Positions 27,407-36,571 of a DNA stretch of 64,000 nucleotides are shown here, one piece after another. The position numbers and the translations under genes were made by a program. The stretch spans positions 496,001-560,000 of the forward strand of contig NZ_JAMWEG010000003.1 of assembly GCF_025460765.1 (NCBI RefSeq). The letters are read 5' to 3'. The notes under the pieces are model-generated. The model searched no databases, had not been told where the DNA came from, and was given only the letters and a program-made list of their open reading frames with translations. The stretch comes from Micromonospora sp. MA102. GTDB taxonomy: Bacteria; Actinomycetota; Actinomycetes; Mycobacteriales; Micromonosporaceae. Position 1 is the first letter of the stretch; each line of letters begins with the position of its first letter.

Positions 27407-28021
27407 ATGCCAGGTCAACAGCGCCGTGGCGGCGGGTCCGGTGGCAACGAGGGTGGTCGCCGCGACAACCGCCGTGAGGGCGGCCGCGGAAACGCGCCCG
27501 TCGAGAAGACCCCGCACCTCGAGCGGGTCGTCGCGATCAACCGCGTCGCCAAGGTCGTGAAGGGTGGTCGTCGCTTCAGCTTCACCGCCCTGGTGATCGT
27601 GGGCGACGGCGACGGCACCGTCGGTGTGGGCTACGGAAAGGCCAAGGAGGTGCCCGCGGCGATCGCCAAGGGTGTCGAGGAGGCCAAGAAGCACTTCTTC
27701 AAGGTGCCGCGGATCGGCCAGTCGATCCCGCACCCGGTGCAGGGCGAGGACGCGGCCGGTGTGGTGCTGCTCAAGCCGGCTTCGGCCGGTACGGGTGTCA
27801 TCGCCGGCGGTCCGGTCCGTGCCGTGCTGGAGTGCGCGGGCATCCACGACGTGCTCTCCAAGAGCCTCGGCTCGTCGAACCCGATCAACATCGTGCACGC
27901 CACGGTGGCGGCCCTGAAGGCGCTCGAGTCGCCGGAGCAGGTCGCGGCCCGTCGTGGTCTGCCGGTCGAGGACGTCGCGCCGGCCGCCATGCTGGCGTCG
28001 CGGGCGGGGGTGGCGTCCTGA
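27407..28021 (+). CDS. rpsE: 30S ribosomal protein S5
   Basis: Fidelity protein of the mRNA entry site, and the spectinomycin-resistance locus. It has 204 residues with a Gly/Arg-rich N-terminal arm of about 35 residues, then the double-stranded RNA-binding-like domain ([19 protein letters not shown]). The loop KVVKGGRR, where spectinomycin resistance arises, is wild type. The stop overlaps the rpmD ATG by one base. Confidence 0.97.
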   Translation: MPGQQRRGGGSGGNEGGRRDNRREGGRGNAPVEKTPHLERVVAINRVAKVVKGGRRFSFTALVIVGDGDGTVGVGYGKAKEVPAAIAKGVEEAKKHFFKVPRIGQSIPHPVQGEDAAGVVLLKPASAGTGVIAGGPVRAVLECAGIHDVLSKSLGSSNPINIVHATVAALKALESPEQVAARRGLPVEDVAPAAMLASRAGVAS

Positions 28022-28203
28022 TGGCACGCCTGAAGGTCACCCAGGTCCGGTCCGAGATCGGGACCAAGAAGAACCAGCGTGACTCGCTGCGTTCGCTCGG
28101 TCTCAAGCGGATCAACGACGTGGTGGTCAAGGAGGATCGGCCGGAGATCCGGGGCATGATCTTCACGGTCAACCACCTCGTGAAGGTCGAGGAGGTCGAG
28201 TAA
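28021..28203 (+). CDS. rpmD: 50S ribosomal protein L30
   Basis: Small large-subunit protein of 60 residues. The sequence [18 protein letters not shown] with the [10 protein letters not shown] motif is diagnostic. The ATG at 28021 overlaps the rpsE stop by one base, and the stop overlaps the rplO ATG by one base. All three genes are translationally coupled. Confidence 0.96.
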   Translation: MARLKVTQVRSEIGTKKNQRDSLRSLGLKRINDVVVKEDRPEIRGMIFTVNHLVKVEEVE

Positions 28204-28646
28204 TGACGATCAAGGTGCACCACCTGCGCCCGGCGCCCGGAGCCAAGACCGACAAGACCCGGGTGGGTCGCGGTGAGGGCTCGAAGGGCAAGACCGCCGG
28301 TCGCGGTACCAAGGGTTCCAAGGCCCGGAAGAACATCTCGGCGGCGTTCGAGGGTGGGCAGATGCCCATCCACATGCGCCTGCCGAAGCTGAAGGGCTTC
28401 AAGAACAAGTTCAAGGTCGTCTTCCAGGTGGTGAACCTGGACCGGCTCGCCGAGCTCTTCCCGAACGGCGGCCAGGTCGGCCCGGTCGAGCTGATTGAGG
28501 CCGGTGCGGTCCGCAAGGGCCACCCGGTCAAGGTGCTCGGCACCGGCGACCTCGGCGGTGTGGCGCTCCAGGTGTCGGCGCACGCGTTCAGCGCGTCGGC
28601 CAAGGAGAAGATCACCGCGGCCGGCGGCTCGGTCACCGAGCTGTAA
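28203..28646 (+). CDS. rplO: 50S ribosomal protein L15
   Basis: Late-assembly large-subunit protein. It has 147 residues with the Gly/Lys/Arg-rich N-terminal extension ([20 protein letters not shown]) and the C-terminal globular domain ending in GGSVTEL. The ATG overlaps the rpmD stop. Last gene of the S10/spc block; a hairpin begins ten bases after its stop. Confidence 0.97.
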   Translation: MTIKVHHLRPAPGAKTDKTRVGRGEGSKGKTAGRGTKGSKARKNISAAFEGGQMPIHMRLPKLKGFKNKFKVVFQVVNLDRLAELFPNGGQVGPVELIEAGAVRKGHPVKVLGTGDLGGVALQVSAHAFSASAKEKITAAGGSVTEL

Positions 28647-28655
28647 GGCACTCAT

Positions 28656-28691
28656 GGCGCCCGCTCAGTTGTCCGCAACTGGGCGGGCGCC
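28656..28691 (+). terminator. terminator between rplO and secY
   Basis: GGCGCCCGCTCAGTTG and its near-complement (one mismatch) around a TCCG loop, ten bases after the rplO stop. Confidence 0.7.
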
Positions 28692-28879
28692 GTGCTCTAC
28701 CTGGCGAATGTGCGCCGGGTAACATCGGATTCGTTTTATGTAGCCGGGCGCATCTGCCCGGACCCGGGTCGGGCTGTTAGAGTCCCTTCCCAGCTATGGA
28801 TATCGGGCGCTCCGCCCGGCACCCACCCCGCTCCGCCAGGGATCATCACCGGCGGCCCGCGTCGCGCAGGAGGAAGAAG
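28692..28879 (+). other. rplO-secY spacer
   Basis: About 190 noncoding bases. They must carry the secY promoter if the upstream hairpin terminates, but I find no clear -35/-10 pair; TAACAT (28720-28725) and TAGAGT (28778-28783) are only partial. AGGAGGA at 28868-28874 is the secY binding site. Confidence 0.4.
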
Positions 28880-30205
28880 TTGCTGTCCGCCTTTCTCAGT
28901 GCGTTCCGTACGCCTGACCTGCGCAAGAAGCTGCTGTTCACAGTAGGCATCATCGCGGTCTACCGGTTGGGCGCCACGCTGCCCAGCCCGGGCGTGTCGT
29001 ACGGCAACGTGCAGAAGTGCCTCGACACCGTCCAGGGCGGCACCGGTGTGCTGGGCCTGCTGGACCTCTTCTCGGGTGGCGCGCTGCTCCAACTCTCGGT
29101 CTTCGCGCTGGGCATCATGCCCTACATCACCGCGTCGATCATCCTGCAGCTGCTGACCGTGGTCATCCCGCGTCTGGAGCAGCTCCGCAAGGAGGGGCAG
29201 GCCGGCCAGGCGAAGATCACCCAGTACACCCGCTACCTGACGCTGGGCCTGGGCATCCTCCAGTCCTCGGCGTTCGTGGCGCTGGCGCGCTCGGGTCAGC
29301 TCTTCAACAACCAGTGCGACCAGTTCCCGATCGTCCCGCGGGGCACCGGCATCCCGGACTGGCTGACGCTGACCATCCTGGTCATGACGATGACCGCCGG
29401 CACCGGCATGGTGATGTGGCTCGGTGAGCTGATCACCGACCGGGGCGTCGGCAACGGCATGTCCGTGCTGATCTTCACCTCGATCGCGGCCCGGCTCCCC
29501 AGCGAGGGCTGGAAGATCAAGACCACCAAGGGCTGGGGGATGTTCCTCCTCGTCATCGCCCTGGTCCTGCTGGTCATCACCGCGGTCACCTTCATCGAGC
29601 AGGCGCAGCGCCGGATTCCGGTGCAGTACGCCAAGCGCATGATCGGCCGGCGGATGTACGGCGGCACCTCCACCTACATCCCGCTCAAGGTGAACCAGGC
29701 CGGTGTCATCCCGGTCATCTTCGCCTCGTCGCTGCTCTACCTGCCGACGCTCGCCCTCCAGTTCTTCGACCAGAACAACCCGGGGAAGACCCAGGCCTGG
29801 ATCCAGAACCACATCGTGAAGGCCGCCGCGCCGGAGCACATCGCGATCTACTTCCTGTTGATCATCTTCTTCACGTACTTCTACGTGTCGATCACGTTCA
29901 ACCCGACCGAGGTCGCGGACAACATGAAGAAGTACGGCGGCTTCGTGCCGGGCATCCGCCCCGGCAAGCCGACCGCCGAGTACCTCGACTTCATCCTCAG
30001 CCGGATCACCCTGCCGGGCGCGCTCTACCTGGGCATCGTCGCGATCCTGCCGAACTTCTTCTTCATCTGGCTCGACAACCAGCAGTTCCAGAACTTCCCG
30101 TTCGGCGGCACCGCTGTGCTCATCATGGTCGGCGTCGGTCTGGAGACCGTGAAGCAGATCGAGAGCCAACTCATGCAGCGGAACTACGAAGGGTTCCTGC
30201 GGTAG
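28880..30205 (+). CDS. secY: preprotein translocase subunit SecY
   Basis: Channel subunit of the SecYEG translocon in the plasma membrane. The product is 441 residues with ten membrane helices from the TTG start at 28880, which gives the standard actinobacterial N terminus MLSAFLSAFRTPDLRKK and lies five bases after AGGAGGA. The longer open frame from 28796 adds a non-homologous Arg-rich segment. The cytoplasmic loop RRIPVQYAKRM and the C-terminal IESQLMQRNYEGFLR are intact. adk starts directly at the stop codon. Confidence 0.97.
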   Translation: MLSAFLSAFRTPDLRKKLLFTVGIIAVYRLGATLPSPGVSYGNVQKCLDTVQGGTGVLGLLDLFSGGALLQLSVFALGIMPYITASIILQLLTVVIPRLEQLRKEGQAGQAKITQYTRYLTLGLGILQSSAFVALARSGQLFNNQCDQFPIVPRGTGIPDWLTLTILVMTMTAGTGMVMWLGELITDRGVGNGMSVLIFTSIAARLPSEGWKIKTTKGWGMFLLVIALVLLVITAVTFIEQAQRRIPVQYAKRMIGRRMYGGTSTYIPLKVNQAGVIPVIFASSLLYLPTLALQFFDQNNPGKTQAWIQNHIVKAAAPEHIAIYFLLIIFFTYFYVSITFNPTEVADNMKKYGGFVPGIRPGKPTAEYLDFILSRITLPGALYLGIVAILPNFFFIWLDNQQFQNFPFGGTAVLIMVGVGLETVKQIESQLMQRNYEGFLR

Positions 30206-30859
30206 ATGCGACTCGTTCTGGTTGGCCCGCCGGGCGCGGGCAAGGGCACGCAGGCGGAGTTCATCGCCGCGCACCTCTCGGTGCCCAAGATCTCGACCGG
30301 TGACATCTTCCGGGCCAACGTCTCCCAGGGCACCCCGCTGGGGGTCGAGGCGAAGCGGTACATGGACGCCGGCAAGCTGGTGCCGGACGAGGTCACCATC
30401 AACATGGTGCGGGACCGGCTCGCCGAGCCGGACGCCGGCGAGGGCTTCCTCCTCGACGGCTTCCCGCGCACGACCCCGCAGGCCGCCGCGCTGGACAAGC
30501 TCCTGGCCGACCTCGGCACGGCACTGGACCTGGTGCTGGAGCTGGTCGTCGACGACGACGAGGTGATCCGGCGGCTCTCCGGCCGGCGCACCTGCCGGGG
30601 CTGCGGCAAGATCTGGCACGTCGAGTTCGACGCCACCACCCGCGAGGGTGTCTGCGACCGGTGTGGCGCCGAGCTGTTCCAGCGGGACGACGACAAGCCG
30701 GAGACCATCGCGGCCCGGCTGCGGGAGTACGCCGAGAAGACCGCGCCGCTCGTCGACTACTACGGCGCCCAGGGCAAGCTCGTCGGCATCGACGCGACCG
30801 GCCCGGTGGAGGACGTCACCGTCCGCGCCATCGACGCCCTTCGCTCGTACGGCGGCTGA
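30206..30859 (+). CDS. adk: adenylate kinase
   Basis: Interconverts ATP + AMP and 2 ADP in the cytoplasm. It has 217 residues, the long type with LID domain. The P loop GPPGAGKGT is at 7-15 and DGFPRT at about 84-89. The LID carries a zinc-type cysteine set at C130, C133, C150 and C153. The ATG immediately follows the secY stop. The secY-adk-map order is classical. Confidence 0.97.
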   Translation: MRLVLVGPPGAGKGTQAEFIAAHLSVPKISTGDIFRANVSQGTPLGVEAKRYMDAGKLVPDEVTINMVRDRLAEPDAGEGFLLDGFPRTTPQAAALDKLLADLGTALDLVLELVVDDDEVIRRLSGRRTCRGCGKIWHVEFDATTREGVCDRCGAELFQRDDDKPETIAARLREYAEKTAPLVDYYGAQGKLVGIDATGPVEDVTVRAIDALRSYGG

Positions 30860-30948
30860 CGTCCCGCCGGACTGCGGCGGATAGAGTGCGAACAGCGGGG
30901 TACGTGCGACGTGCCCCGCTGGTCCGCGCAACGAAAGGTGTCGCCTCC

Positions 30949-31800
30949 ATGCGTCGTCCCCAGCTGGACATCCAGCTGAAGACCCCTGAGCAGATCGAGC
31001 TGATGCGGGCCGCCGGTCTGGTGGTCGCCCGCGCGCTGCGCCGGATGCGGGAGGCGGTCGCCCCCGGCGTCAGCACCGCCGATCTCGACGCGATTGCCGA
31101 GGCCACCATCCGGGAGGCCGGCGCGGTCCCGTCGTTCAAGGGCTACCACGGCTTTCCGGCATCGATCTGCTCGTCGGTCAACGAGCAGGTGGTGCACGCC
31201 ATCCCGTCGTCCGAGCAGGTGCTCCGCGAGGGCGACCTCATCTCGATCGACTGCGGTGCGGTGCTCGACGGGTGGCACGGCGACGCGGCCATCACGGTCG
31301 GCGTCGGCGAGGTCGAGCCGGCCCTGCTGAAGATGGCCGCGGTCGCCGAGGACGCCATGTGGGCCGGCATCGCCGCCGCCGCACGGGGCGCGGCGAGCGG
31401 CAAGGGCCGGCTCACCGACATCTCGCACGCGGTGGAGACCACGGTCCGCAAGGGCGGCCGGTACGGCATCGTCGACGGCTACGGCGGGCACGGCATCGGC
31501 ACCGAGATGCACCAGGACCCGCACGTGCTGAACCACGGGCGCCCGGGCAAGGGCCCGCGTCTGGTGGCGGGCATGGCGCTGGCCATCGAGCCGATGATCA
31601 CCATGGGCTCCGCGCGTACGGTCGAGCTGGCCGACGGCTGGACCGTGGTGACCCGCGACCGGTCGATGGCGGTGCACGTCGAGCACTCGATGGCGTTGCT
31701 GGACGACGGCGTCTGGGTGCTGACCGCCGAGGACGGCGGCCGGGCCCGGCTCGGCGACCTGGTCACCGCACGCCAGCCCGCCGACTCGCCGGCCGTCTGA
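30949..31800 (+). CDS. map: type I methionine aminopeptidase
   Basis: Removes the N-terminal methionine from nascent proteins. It has 283 residues from the ATG at 30949. The five metal ligands can be placed: D101 and D112 ([16 protein letters not shown]), the histidine in [10 protein letters not shown], the glutamate in LAIEPM and the glutamate in HVEHSMAL. It follows GAAAGG. It lies 89 bases after adk; TAGAGT at 30882-30887 could be part of a weak internal promoter. Confidence 0.96.
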   Translation: MRRPQLDIQLKTPEQIELMRAAGLVVARALRRMREAVAPGVSTADLDAIAEATIREAGAVPSFKGYHGFPASICSSVNEQVVHAIPSSEQVLREGDLISIDCGAVLDGWHGDAAITVGVGEVEPALLKMAAVAEDAMWAGIAAAARGAASGKGRLTDISHAVETTVRKGGRYGIVDGYGGHGIGTEMHQDPHVLNHGRPGKGPRLVAGMALAIEPMITMGSARTVELADGWTVVTRDRSMAVHVEHSMALLDDGVWVLTAEDGGRARLGDLVTARQPADSPAV

Positions 31801-31878
31801 CCGGAATCGGTCCGCTCGGGCGGTCGGGGCCTCGCCGTCCCGCCCGCGGGCGGTTCCCCGCGTTGGCGGGACGGTGTC

Positions 31879-32391
31879 ATGCTTGCCGGCATGGACGGGC
31901 GGAGCGGAATGCGGGCGGCCGACGCCGACCGGGAGGCCACGGCGGAGCGGCTCCGGGTGGCGCTGGAGGAGGGCCGGCTCGGCCTGCACGAGTACGACGA
32001 GCGGCTGGCCCGGGCGTACGGCGCCAAGACCTACGCCGACCTGGACGAGGTGGTGGCGGACCTGCCCGGCCCGGCGCCGGCGCAGCGCTCCGCGGTGGCG
32101 CCCGTGCCACCGCCGCCGTCACCGGTGACCGGGGACGGTGGGCCGGTGGCCGGGGGCGCGCGGTCCCGGCTGCTCGGGCTCTGGACGCCGTGGCTGCGGG
32201 TCGCCGGGATCCTGGTCCCGATCTGGGTCCTCGTCTCGATCGGCTCCCGGGACCTGGCGAACTTCTGGCCGGCCTGGGTGCTCGGCCCGTGGGGCGCCCT
32301 GCTGGTGATGCAGTCGGTCGGGCTGATCGGCGGCGGCCATCCGGGGCACCCGGGCCGACCCCGTCGCCGGGAGCGGCGCGGCCGGCGCTGA
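31879..32391 (+). CDS. DUF1707 domain membrane protein
   Basis: A 170-residue protein. Residues about 11-63 match the DUF1707 signature ([15 protein letters not shown], then [12 protein letters not shown] and [13 protein letters not shown]). A Pro-rich linker and two membrane helices (about 105-125 and 128-150) follow, then a very basic C terminus ([11 protein letters not shown]). The function of DUF1707 is not known. The start may instead be the ATG at 31891; neither has a good binding site, so the mRNA may be nearly leaderless. It interrupts the usual map-infA adjacency. Confidence 0.75.
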   Translation: MLAGMDGRSGMRAADADREATAERLRVALEEGRLGLHEYDERLARAYGAKTYADLDEVVADLPGPAPAQRSAVAPVPPPPSPVTGDGGPVAGGARSRLLGLWTPWLRVAGILVPIWVLVSIGSRDLANFWPAWVLGPWGALLVMQSVGLIGGGHPGHPGRPRRRERRGRR

Positions 32392-32463
32392 CCGGTTGCC
32401 TGTGGCGGTGGTCACAGCGGGCGCGGGATTTCCTGCGGCCGGGGGACCGGCCGGGTGGCCGGT

Positions 32464-32493
32464 TTGGCGACGGCGCGCAGGCGGGCGTACACT
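32464..32493 (+). promoter_or_regulatory. probable infA operon promoter
   Basis: TTGGCG (32464-32469), an 18-base spacer and TACACT (32488-32493), about 155 bases before infA. It would drive infA to rplQ. Confidence 0.55.
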
Positions 32494-32648
32494 TTCAGAT
32501 CGGCGCACAGCGTCCACTCCGGCATGCCCACCCTGCGCTTCGGTGGGAGTCGGAGCCGCGGCTGGCTCGGGCTCGGCGAATCCTCGCCGGAGCCCGTGTA
32601 AGACGTTGTGGGCCGTCCGGAGCAACCGACGTCAGGACAGCGGAGGAC

Positions 32649-32870
32649 ATGCCGAAAAAAGACGGAGCCATCGAGATCGAGGGTCGGGTCATCGAGCCCC
32701 TGCCGAACGCCATGTTCCGGGTGGAGCTCGCGAACGGCCACAAGGTGCTGGCTCACATCAGCGGCAAGATGCGGCAGCACTACATCCGCATCCTGCCGGA
32801 GGACCGGGTTGTCGTCGAGCTCTCGCCGTACGACCTGACCCGCGGGCGCATCGTCTACCGCTACAAGTAA
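32649..32870 (+). CDS. infA: translation initiation factor IF-1
   Basis: OB-fold factor that occupies the A site during initiation. It has 73 residues from the ATG at 32649 ([14 protein letters not shown]), behind GCGGAGG. The motif [19 protein letters not shown] is diagnostic. The frame is open far upstream by chance, but no homologous sequence precedes this start. It leads rpmJ-rpsM-rpsK-rpsD-rpoA-rplQ. Confidence 0.98.
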   Translation: MPKKDGAIEIEGRVIEPLPNAMFRVELANGHKVLAHISGKMRQHYIRILPEDRVVVELSPYDLTRGRIVYRYK

Positions 32871-32961
32871 GCCTGACGACGGCCGGGACGTCCCGTGTCC
32901 GTCTTCGACGTCCGGGTCGCGCACCGTCGCGTCTCCGGGCCAGATGGGAAGTAAGGCAACC

Positions 32962-33075
32962 GTGAAGGTCAAGCCGAGCGTCAAGAGGATCTGCAACAAG
33001 TGCCGGGTGATCCGCCGGCACGGCCGGGTCATGATCATTTGTTCTGACCCGCGCCACAAGCAGCGCCAGGGCTGA
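32962..33075 (+). CDS. rpmJ: 50S ribosomal protein L36 (zinc form)
   Basis: The smallest ribosomal protein, 37 residues, with a zinc ribbon of C11, C14, C27 and H32. The GTG at 32962 gives [14 protein letters not shown] and follows GGAAGTAAGG. This is the zinc-containing form; many Actinobacteria keep a zinc-free copy elsewhere. It lies between infA and rpsM as usual. Confidence 0.96.
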   Translation: MKVKPSVKRICNKCRVIRRHGRVMIICSDPRHKQRQG

Positions 33076-33339
33076 ACCGTTCCCGCCGACCGTGACGAGC
33101 GGCGGCGGAACCGGCCCGGGTTCGCAGATCCCGCACACACATCACCAGCTCGTCCCAGCCGCGAGCGGTACGCAGCGCGTACTTCCTCGTGGTTGACCCC
33201 CGGTCGGAGGCCGGGGCCCGCTCGGGCAGCGACCGATCCCGGTCGCCGGCGCTGAACGCGCCGGAAGGACAGGGACGGACGGTAGCGGGGTGGGACGGGT
33301 CCACACCTCCGCACAACATCACGAGGAGTACGCCCGCAC
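33076..33339 (+). other. rpmJ-rpsM spacer
   Basis: A 264-base noncoding spacer. An imperfect inverted repeat (CCGTTCCCGCCG with CGGCGGCGGAACCGG, near 33078-33113) follows rpmJ. TTGACC at 33193-33198 could be a -35 box but has no matching -10. ACGAGGAG at about 33320 precedes rpsM. Confidence 0.4.
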
Positions 33340-33720
33340 ATGGCACGTCTAGTCGGCGTGGACCTCCCCCGCGACAAGCGGTTGGAGATCGCGCTCACCT
33401 ACATCTTCGGGGTCGGTCGCACCCGTGCCCTGGAGACGCTCGCCGCCACCGGCATCTCGCCGGAGAAGCGCGCTCGGGACCTCACGGACGAGGAGCTCGT
33501 GCAGCTCCGCGACCACATCGAGGCCAACTACCAGGTTGAAGGTGACCTTCGCCGCGAGGTCGCCGCAGACATCCGCCGCAAGGTCGAGATCGGCTGCTAC
33601 GCGGGCATCCGGCACCGCCGGGGCCTGCCCGTCCGTGGCCAGCGGACCAAGACCAACGCGCGGACCCGGAAGGGCCCGAAGCGGACCGTCGCCGGCAAGA
33701 AGAAGCCCGGCAAGAAGTAA
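33340..33720 (+). CDS. rpsM: 30S ribosomal protein S13
   Basis: Head protein forming intersubunit bridges B1a/B1b and contacting P-site tRNA. It has 126 residues with the conserved [14 protein letters not shown] start and [19 protein letters not shown] tail region. The ATG at 33340 is preceded by CACGAGGAG at some distance. rpsK follows after 18 bases. Confidence 0.97.
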   Translation: MARLVGVDLPRDKRLEIALTYIFGVGRTRALETLAATGISPEKRARDLTDEELVQLRDHIEANYQVEGDLRREVAADIRRKVEIGCYAGIRHRRGLPVRGQRTKTNARTRKGPKRTVAGKKKPGKK

Positions 33721-33738
33721 CTAGGAGCGCACAGACTT

Positions 33739-34146
33739 ATGCCACCGAAGGCTCGTGCCGGAGCCGCCGTCAAGAAGGTCCGGCGCAAGGAACGCAAGAA
33801 CGTCGCCCACGGGCAGGCGCACATCAAGAGCACCTTCAACAACACCATCGTGTCCATCACGGACCCGACCGGTGCGGTCATCTCCTGGGCCTCCTCGGGC
33901 CAGGTGGGCTTCAAGGGCTCGCGCAAGTCGACCCCGTTCGCCGCGCAGCTGGCCGCCGAGGCCGCCGCGCGCCGGGCCATGGATCACGGCATGCGCAAGG
34001 TCGACGTGTTCGTCAAGGGCCCCGGCTCCGGCCGGGAGACCGCCATCCGTTCGCTGCAGGCCGCCGGGCTGGAGGTCGGGCAGATCTCCGACGTCACCCC
34101 GCAGCCGCACAACGGATGCCGTCCGCCGAAGCGTCGTCGGGTCTGA
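33739..34146 (+). CDS. rpsK: 30S ribosomal protein S11
   Basis: Platform protein near the E site, binding the Shine-Dalgarno helix region. It has 135 residues with the conserved [15 protein letters not shown] segment (about 26-40) and the C terminus [13 protein letters not shown]. The ATG at 33739 follows CTAGGAGC. It lies between rpsM and rpsD, each gap under 20 bases. Confidence 0.97.
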   Translation: MPPKARAGAAVKKVRRKERKNVAHGQAHIKSTFNNTIVSITDPTGAVISWASSGQVGFKGSRKSTPFAAQLAAEAAARRAMDHGMRKVDVFVKGPGSGRETAIRSLQAAGLEVGQISDVTPQPHNGCRPPKRRRV

Positions 34147-34159
34147 GAGGTAGAGAGAG

Positions 34160-34786
34160 ATGGCTCGTTACACCGGTGCTGACTGCCGCCGTTGCCGGCG
34201 GGAGAAGATGAAGCTGTTCCTCAAGGGCAGCAAGTGCGATGGCCCGAAGTGCCCGTTCGAGTCCCGGCCGTTCCCGCCCGGGCAGCACGGCCGCGGCCGC
34301 ACCAAGGAGACGGAGTACCTGCTCCAGCTCCGTGAGAAGCAGAAGGCTCGCCGGGTCTACGGCGTGCTGGAGAAGCAGTTCCGCGGTTACTACGAGGAGG
34401 CCGTGGGCAAGCAGGCGAAGACCGGTGAGGTCCTCCTGCAGATCCTTGAGTCGCGGCTGGACAACGTGGTCTACCGGGCCGGCTACGCCGGTTCCCGGGA
34501 CATGGCCCGCCAGCTGGTCAAGCACGGTCACTTCACGGTGAACGGCAAGAAGGTCGACATCCCGTCGTACCGCGTCAAGGAGCACGACATCATCGAGGTG
34601 CGGGAGAAGAGCAAGCAGCTCACCCCGTTCGTGGTGGCGCAGGCTCAGGCCGGTTCGCGGTCGGTTCCGGCCTGGCTCGAGGCGATCCCCAGCCAGATGA
34701 AGATCCTCGTGCACTCGCTCCCGGCCCGCCAGGTGATCGACACCCAGGTCCAGGAGCAGCTGATCGTCGAGCTCTACTCCAAGTAA
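34160..34786 (+). CDS. rpsD: 30S ribosomal protein S4 (zinc form)
   Basis: Primary 16S binder at the mRNA entry, and translational repressor of the alpha operon in E. coli. It has 208 residues with an N-terminal zinc site C9, C12, C26 and C31. The S4 RNA-binding domain (LESRLDNVVYRAGYA) is at about 95-110. The ATG at 34160 follows GAGAGGTAGAGAG. A strong hairpin separates it from rpoA. Confidence 0.97.
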   Translation: MARYTGADCRRCRREKMKLFLKGSKCDGPKCPFESRPFPPGQHGRGRTKETEYLLQLREKQKARRVYGVLEKQFRGYYEEAVGKQAKTGEVLLQILESRLDNVVYRAGYAGSRDMARQLVKHGHFTVNGKKVDIPSYRVKEHDIIEVREKSKQLTPFVVAQAQAGSRSVPAWLEAIPSQMKILVHSLPARQVIDTQVQEQLIVELYSK

Positions 34787-34797
34787 GGGCTCGTTGC

Positions 34798-34825
34798 GGT
34801 GGCCCGCCCTCCGGGGCGGGCCACC
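34798..34825 (+). terminator. rpsD-rpoA intercistronic hairpin
   Basis: A perfect 12-bp stem GGTGGCCCGCCC closed by a C(TCCG)G tetraloop of the UNCG class, 11 bases after the rpsD stop and without a U tract. Confidence 0.55.
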
Positions 34826-34882
34826 GGAACAGTTTGTGTCGTGGGCGTCAAATAGCGGGCGCCCCGGAAGAGAAGAGAAAAG

Positions 34883-35905
34883 ATGCTCATCAGCCAGCGA
34901 CCGTCTCTCTCCGAAGAGTCGATCAACGAGACCCGCTCCCGGTTCACCATCGAGCCGCTGGAGCCGGGCTTCGGCTACACCCTGGGCAACTCGCTGCGGC
35001 GCACGCTGCTGTCGTCCATCCCGGGTGCGGCGGTCACCTCGATCAAGGTCGACGGTGTCCTGCACGAGTTCACCACCATCCCCGGTGTCAAGGAGGACGT
35101 GGTCGAGCTCGTCATGAACATCAAGGAGCTCTGCGTCAGCTCCGAGCACGACGAGCCGGTCAGCATGTACCTGCGCAAGCAGGGCCCGGGCGACGTGACC
35201 GCCGGTGACATCCAGCCCCCGGCCGGTGTCTCGGTGCACAACCCGGACCTGAAGCTCGCCACCCTGAACGGCAAGGGCCGGCTCGACATGGAGCTGACCG
35301 TCGAGCGGGGTCGTGGCTACGTCACGGCGGCGCAGAACAAGCAGTCGGGTGCCGAGATCGGCCGGATCCCGGTCGACTCGATCTACTCGCCGGTGCTCAA
35401 GGTGACCTACCGGGTCGAGGCGACCCGTGTCGAGCAGCGGACCGACTTCGACCGGCTGATCATCGACGTCGAGACCAAGCCGTCGATGGGCCCGCGCACC
35501 GCGCTGGCCTCGGCCGGCTCGACGCTGGTGGAGCTGTTCGGGCTGGCCCGGGAGCTGGACGAGACCGCCGAGGGCATCGACATCGGGCCGTCCCCGCAGG
35601 ACGCCCAGCTGGCGGCCGACCTGGCCCTGCCGATCGAGGAGCTGGACCTCACCGTCCGCTCCTACAACTGCCTCAAGCGCGAGGGCATCAACTCCGTTGG
35701 TGAGCTGATCGGGCGTACCGAGGCCGACCTCCTCGACATCCGCAACTTCGGCCAGAAGTCGATCGACGAGGTCAAGATGAAGCTCGCCGGGATGGGCCTG
35801 GGGCTGAAGGACTCGGCTCCGAACTTCGACCCGGCGCACGTCGTGGACGCCTTCGGCGAGGCCGACTACGACACCGACGACTACCGCGAGACCGAGCAGC
35901 TCTAG
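34883..35905 (+). CDS. rpoA: DNA-directed RNA polymerase subunit alpha
   Basis: Dimeric assembly platform of RNA polymerase. It has 340 residues: an N-terminal dimerisation domain to about 230 (with [18 protein letters not shown] near 32-49), a linker, and a C-terminal DNA/activator-binding domain with [13 protein letters not shown] and [14 protein letters not shown]. An acidic tail follows. The ATG at 34883 follows AGAAGAGAAAAG. Confidence 0.98.
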   Translation: MLISQRPSLSEESINETRSRFTIEPLEPGFGYTLGNSLRRTLLSSIPGAAVTSIKVDGVLHEFTTIPGVKEDVVELVMNIKELCVSSEHDEPVSMYLRKQGPGDVTAGDIQPPAGVSVHNPDLKLATLNGKGRLDMELTVERGRGYVTAAQNKQSGAEIGRIPVDSIYSPVLKVTYRVEATRVEQRTDFDRLIIDVETKPSMGPRTALASAGSTLVELFGLARELDETAEGIDIGPSPQDAQLAADLALPIEELDLTVRSYNCLKREGINSVGELIGRTEADLLDIRNFGQKSIDEVKMKLAGMGLGLKDSAPNFDPAHVVDAFGEADYDTDDYRETEQL

Positions 35906-35939
35906 TCCGCGCTGCCGCCACACCTGAGGAGCACCAAGC

Positions 35940-36500
35940 ATGCCCACGCCCACCAAGGGCCCCCGCCTCGGCGGCAGCCCCGCGCACGAGCGGCTGATGC
36001 TGGCCAATCTGGCCACCGCGCTGTTCCAGCACGGCAAGATCCAGACCACCGAGACGAAGGCCCGGCGGCTGCGTCCGCTGGCCGAGCAGCTGATCACCAA
36101 GGCCAAGCGGGGCGACCTCGCCGCGCGGCGTCGGGTGCTCGGCGTCGTCAAGGACAAGGACGTGGTCTACGCCCTGTTCGACCAGATCGCGCCCCGGTAC
36201 GCCAACCGCAACGGTGGCTACACCCGGATCGTGAAGACCGGCCCGCGCAAGGGTGACGCCGCTCCGATGGCGATCATCGAGCTGGTGGAGGAGCTTCAGG
36301 TCGCCGAGCCCAAGGCGAACAAGAAGACCGCCGCCCGCAAGGCCGCCCAGCAGGACAAGGTCGAGGCCCTGGCCCCGGCCGAGGAGACCCCGGCGTCGGC
36401 TCCGGCCGACCAGGACTCCGAGCCGCCGGTGCACGCCTCCGGCGACACCGCTGAGTCGCGCGAGGACAGCGACGAGGCCGGCGAGAACGACAAGGCCTGA
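35940..36500 (+). CDS. rplQ: 50S ribosomal protein L17
   Basis: Tunnel-exit region protein. It has 186 residues. The conserved domain runs to about residue 117 (the [19 protein letters not shown] segment). A 65-residue Ala/Glu/Asp-rich acidic extension follows, found in many Actinobacteria and probably disordered. The ATG at 35940 follows TGAGGAGCACC. Last ribosomal gene of the infA-rplQ unit, with a terminator 16 bases after its stop. Confidence 0.97.
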   Translation: MPTPTKGPRLGGSPAHERLMLANLATALFQHGKIQTTETKARRLRPLAEQLITKAKRGDLAARRRVLGVVKDKDVVYALFDQIAPRYANRNGGYTRIVKTGPRKGDAAPMAIIELVEELQVAEPKANKKTAARKAAQQDKVEALAPAEETPASAPADQDSEPPVHASGDTAESREDSDEAGENDKA

Positions 36501-36516
36501 GCACAGGCTGCAACGT

Positions 36517-36551
36517 CGGGCCCGGTACCCCCTCGCGGGGTGCCGGGCCCG
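36517..36551 (+). terminator. terminator after rplQ
   Basis: CGGGCCCGGTACCCC pairs with CGGGGTGCCGGGCCCG around CTCG. The stem ends 21 bases before the truA start, so read-through must feed truA unless it has its own promoter. Confidence 0.7.
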
Positions 36552-36571
36552 ACGGCATGAGGAGGTACGAG

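Noticed and set aside
31272-32870. A 532-codon frame containing infA
   Set aside because: Only the last 73 codons are IF-1; the upstream part is a shadow of map and the DUF1707 gene.
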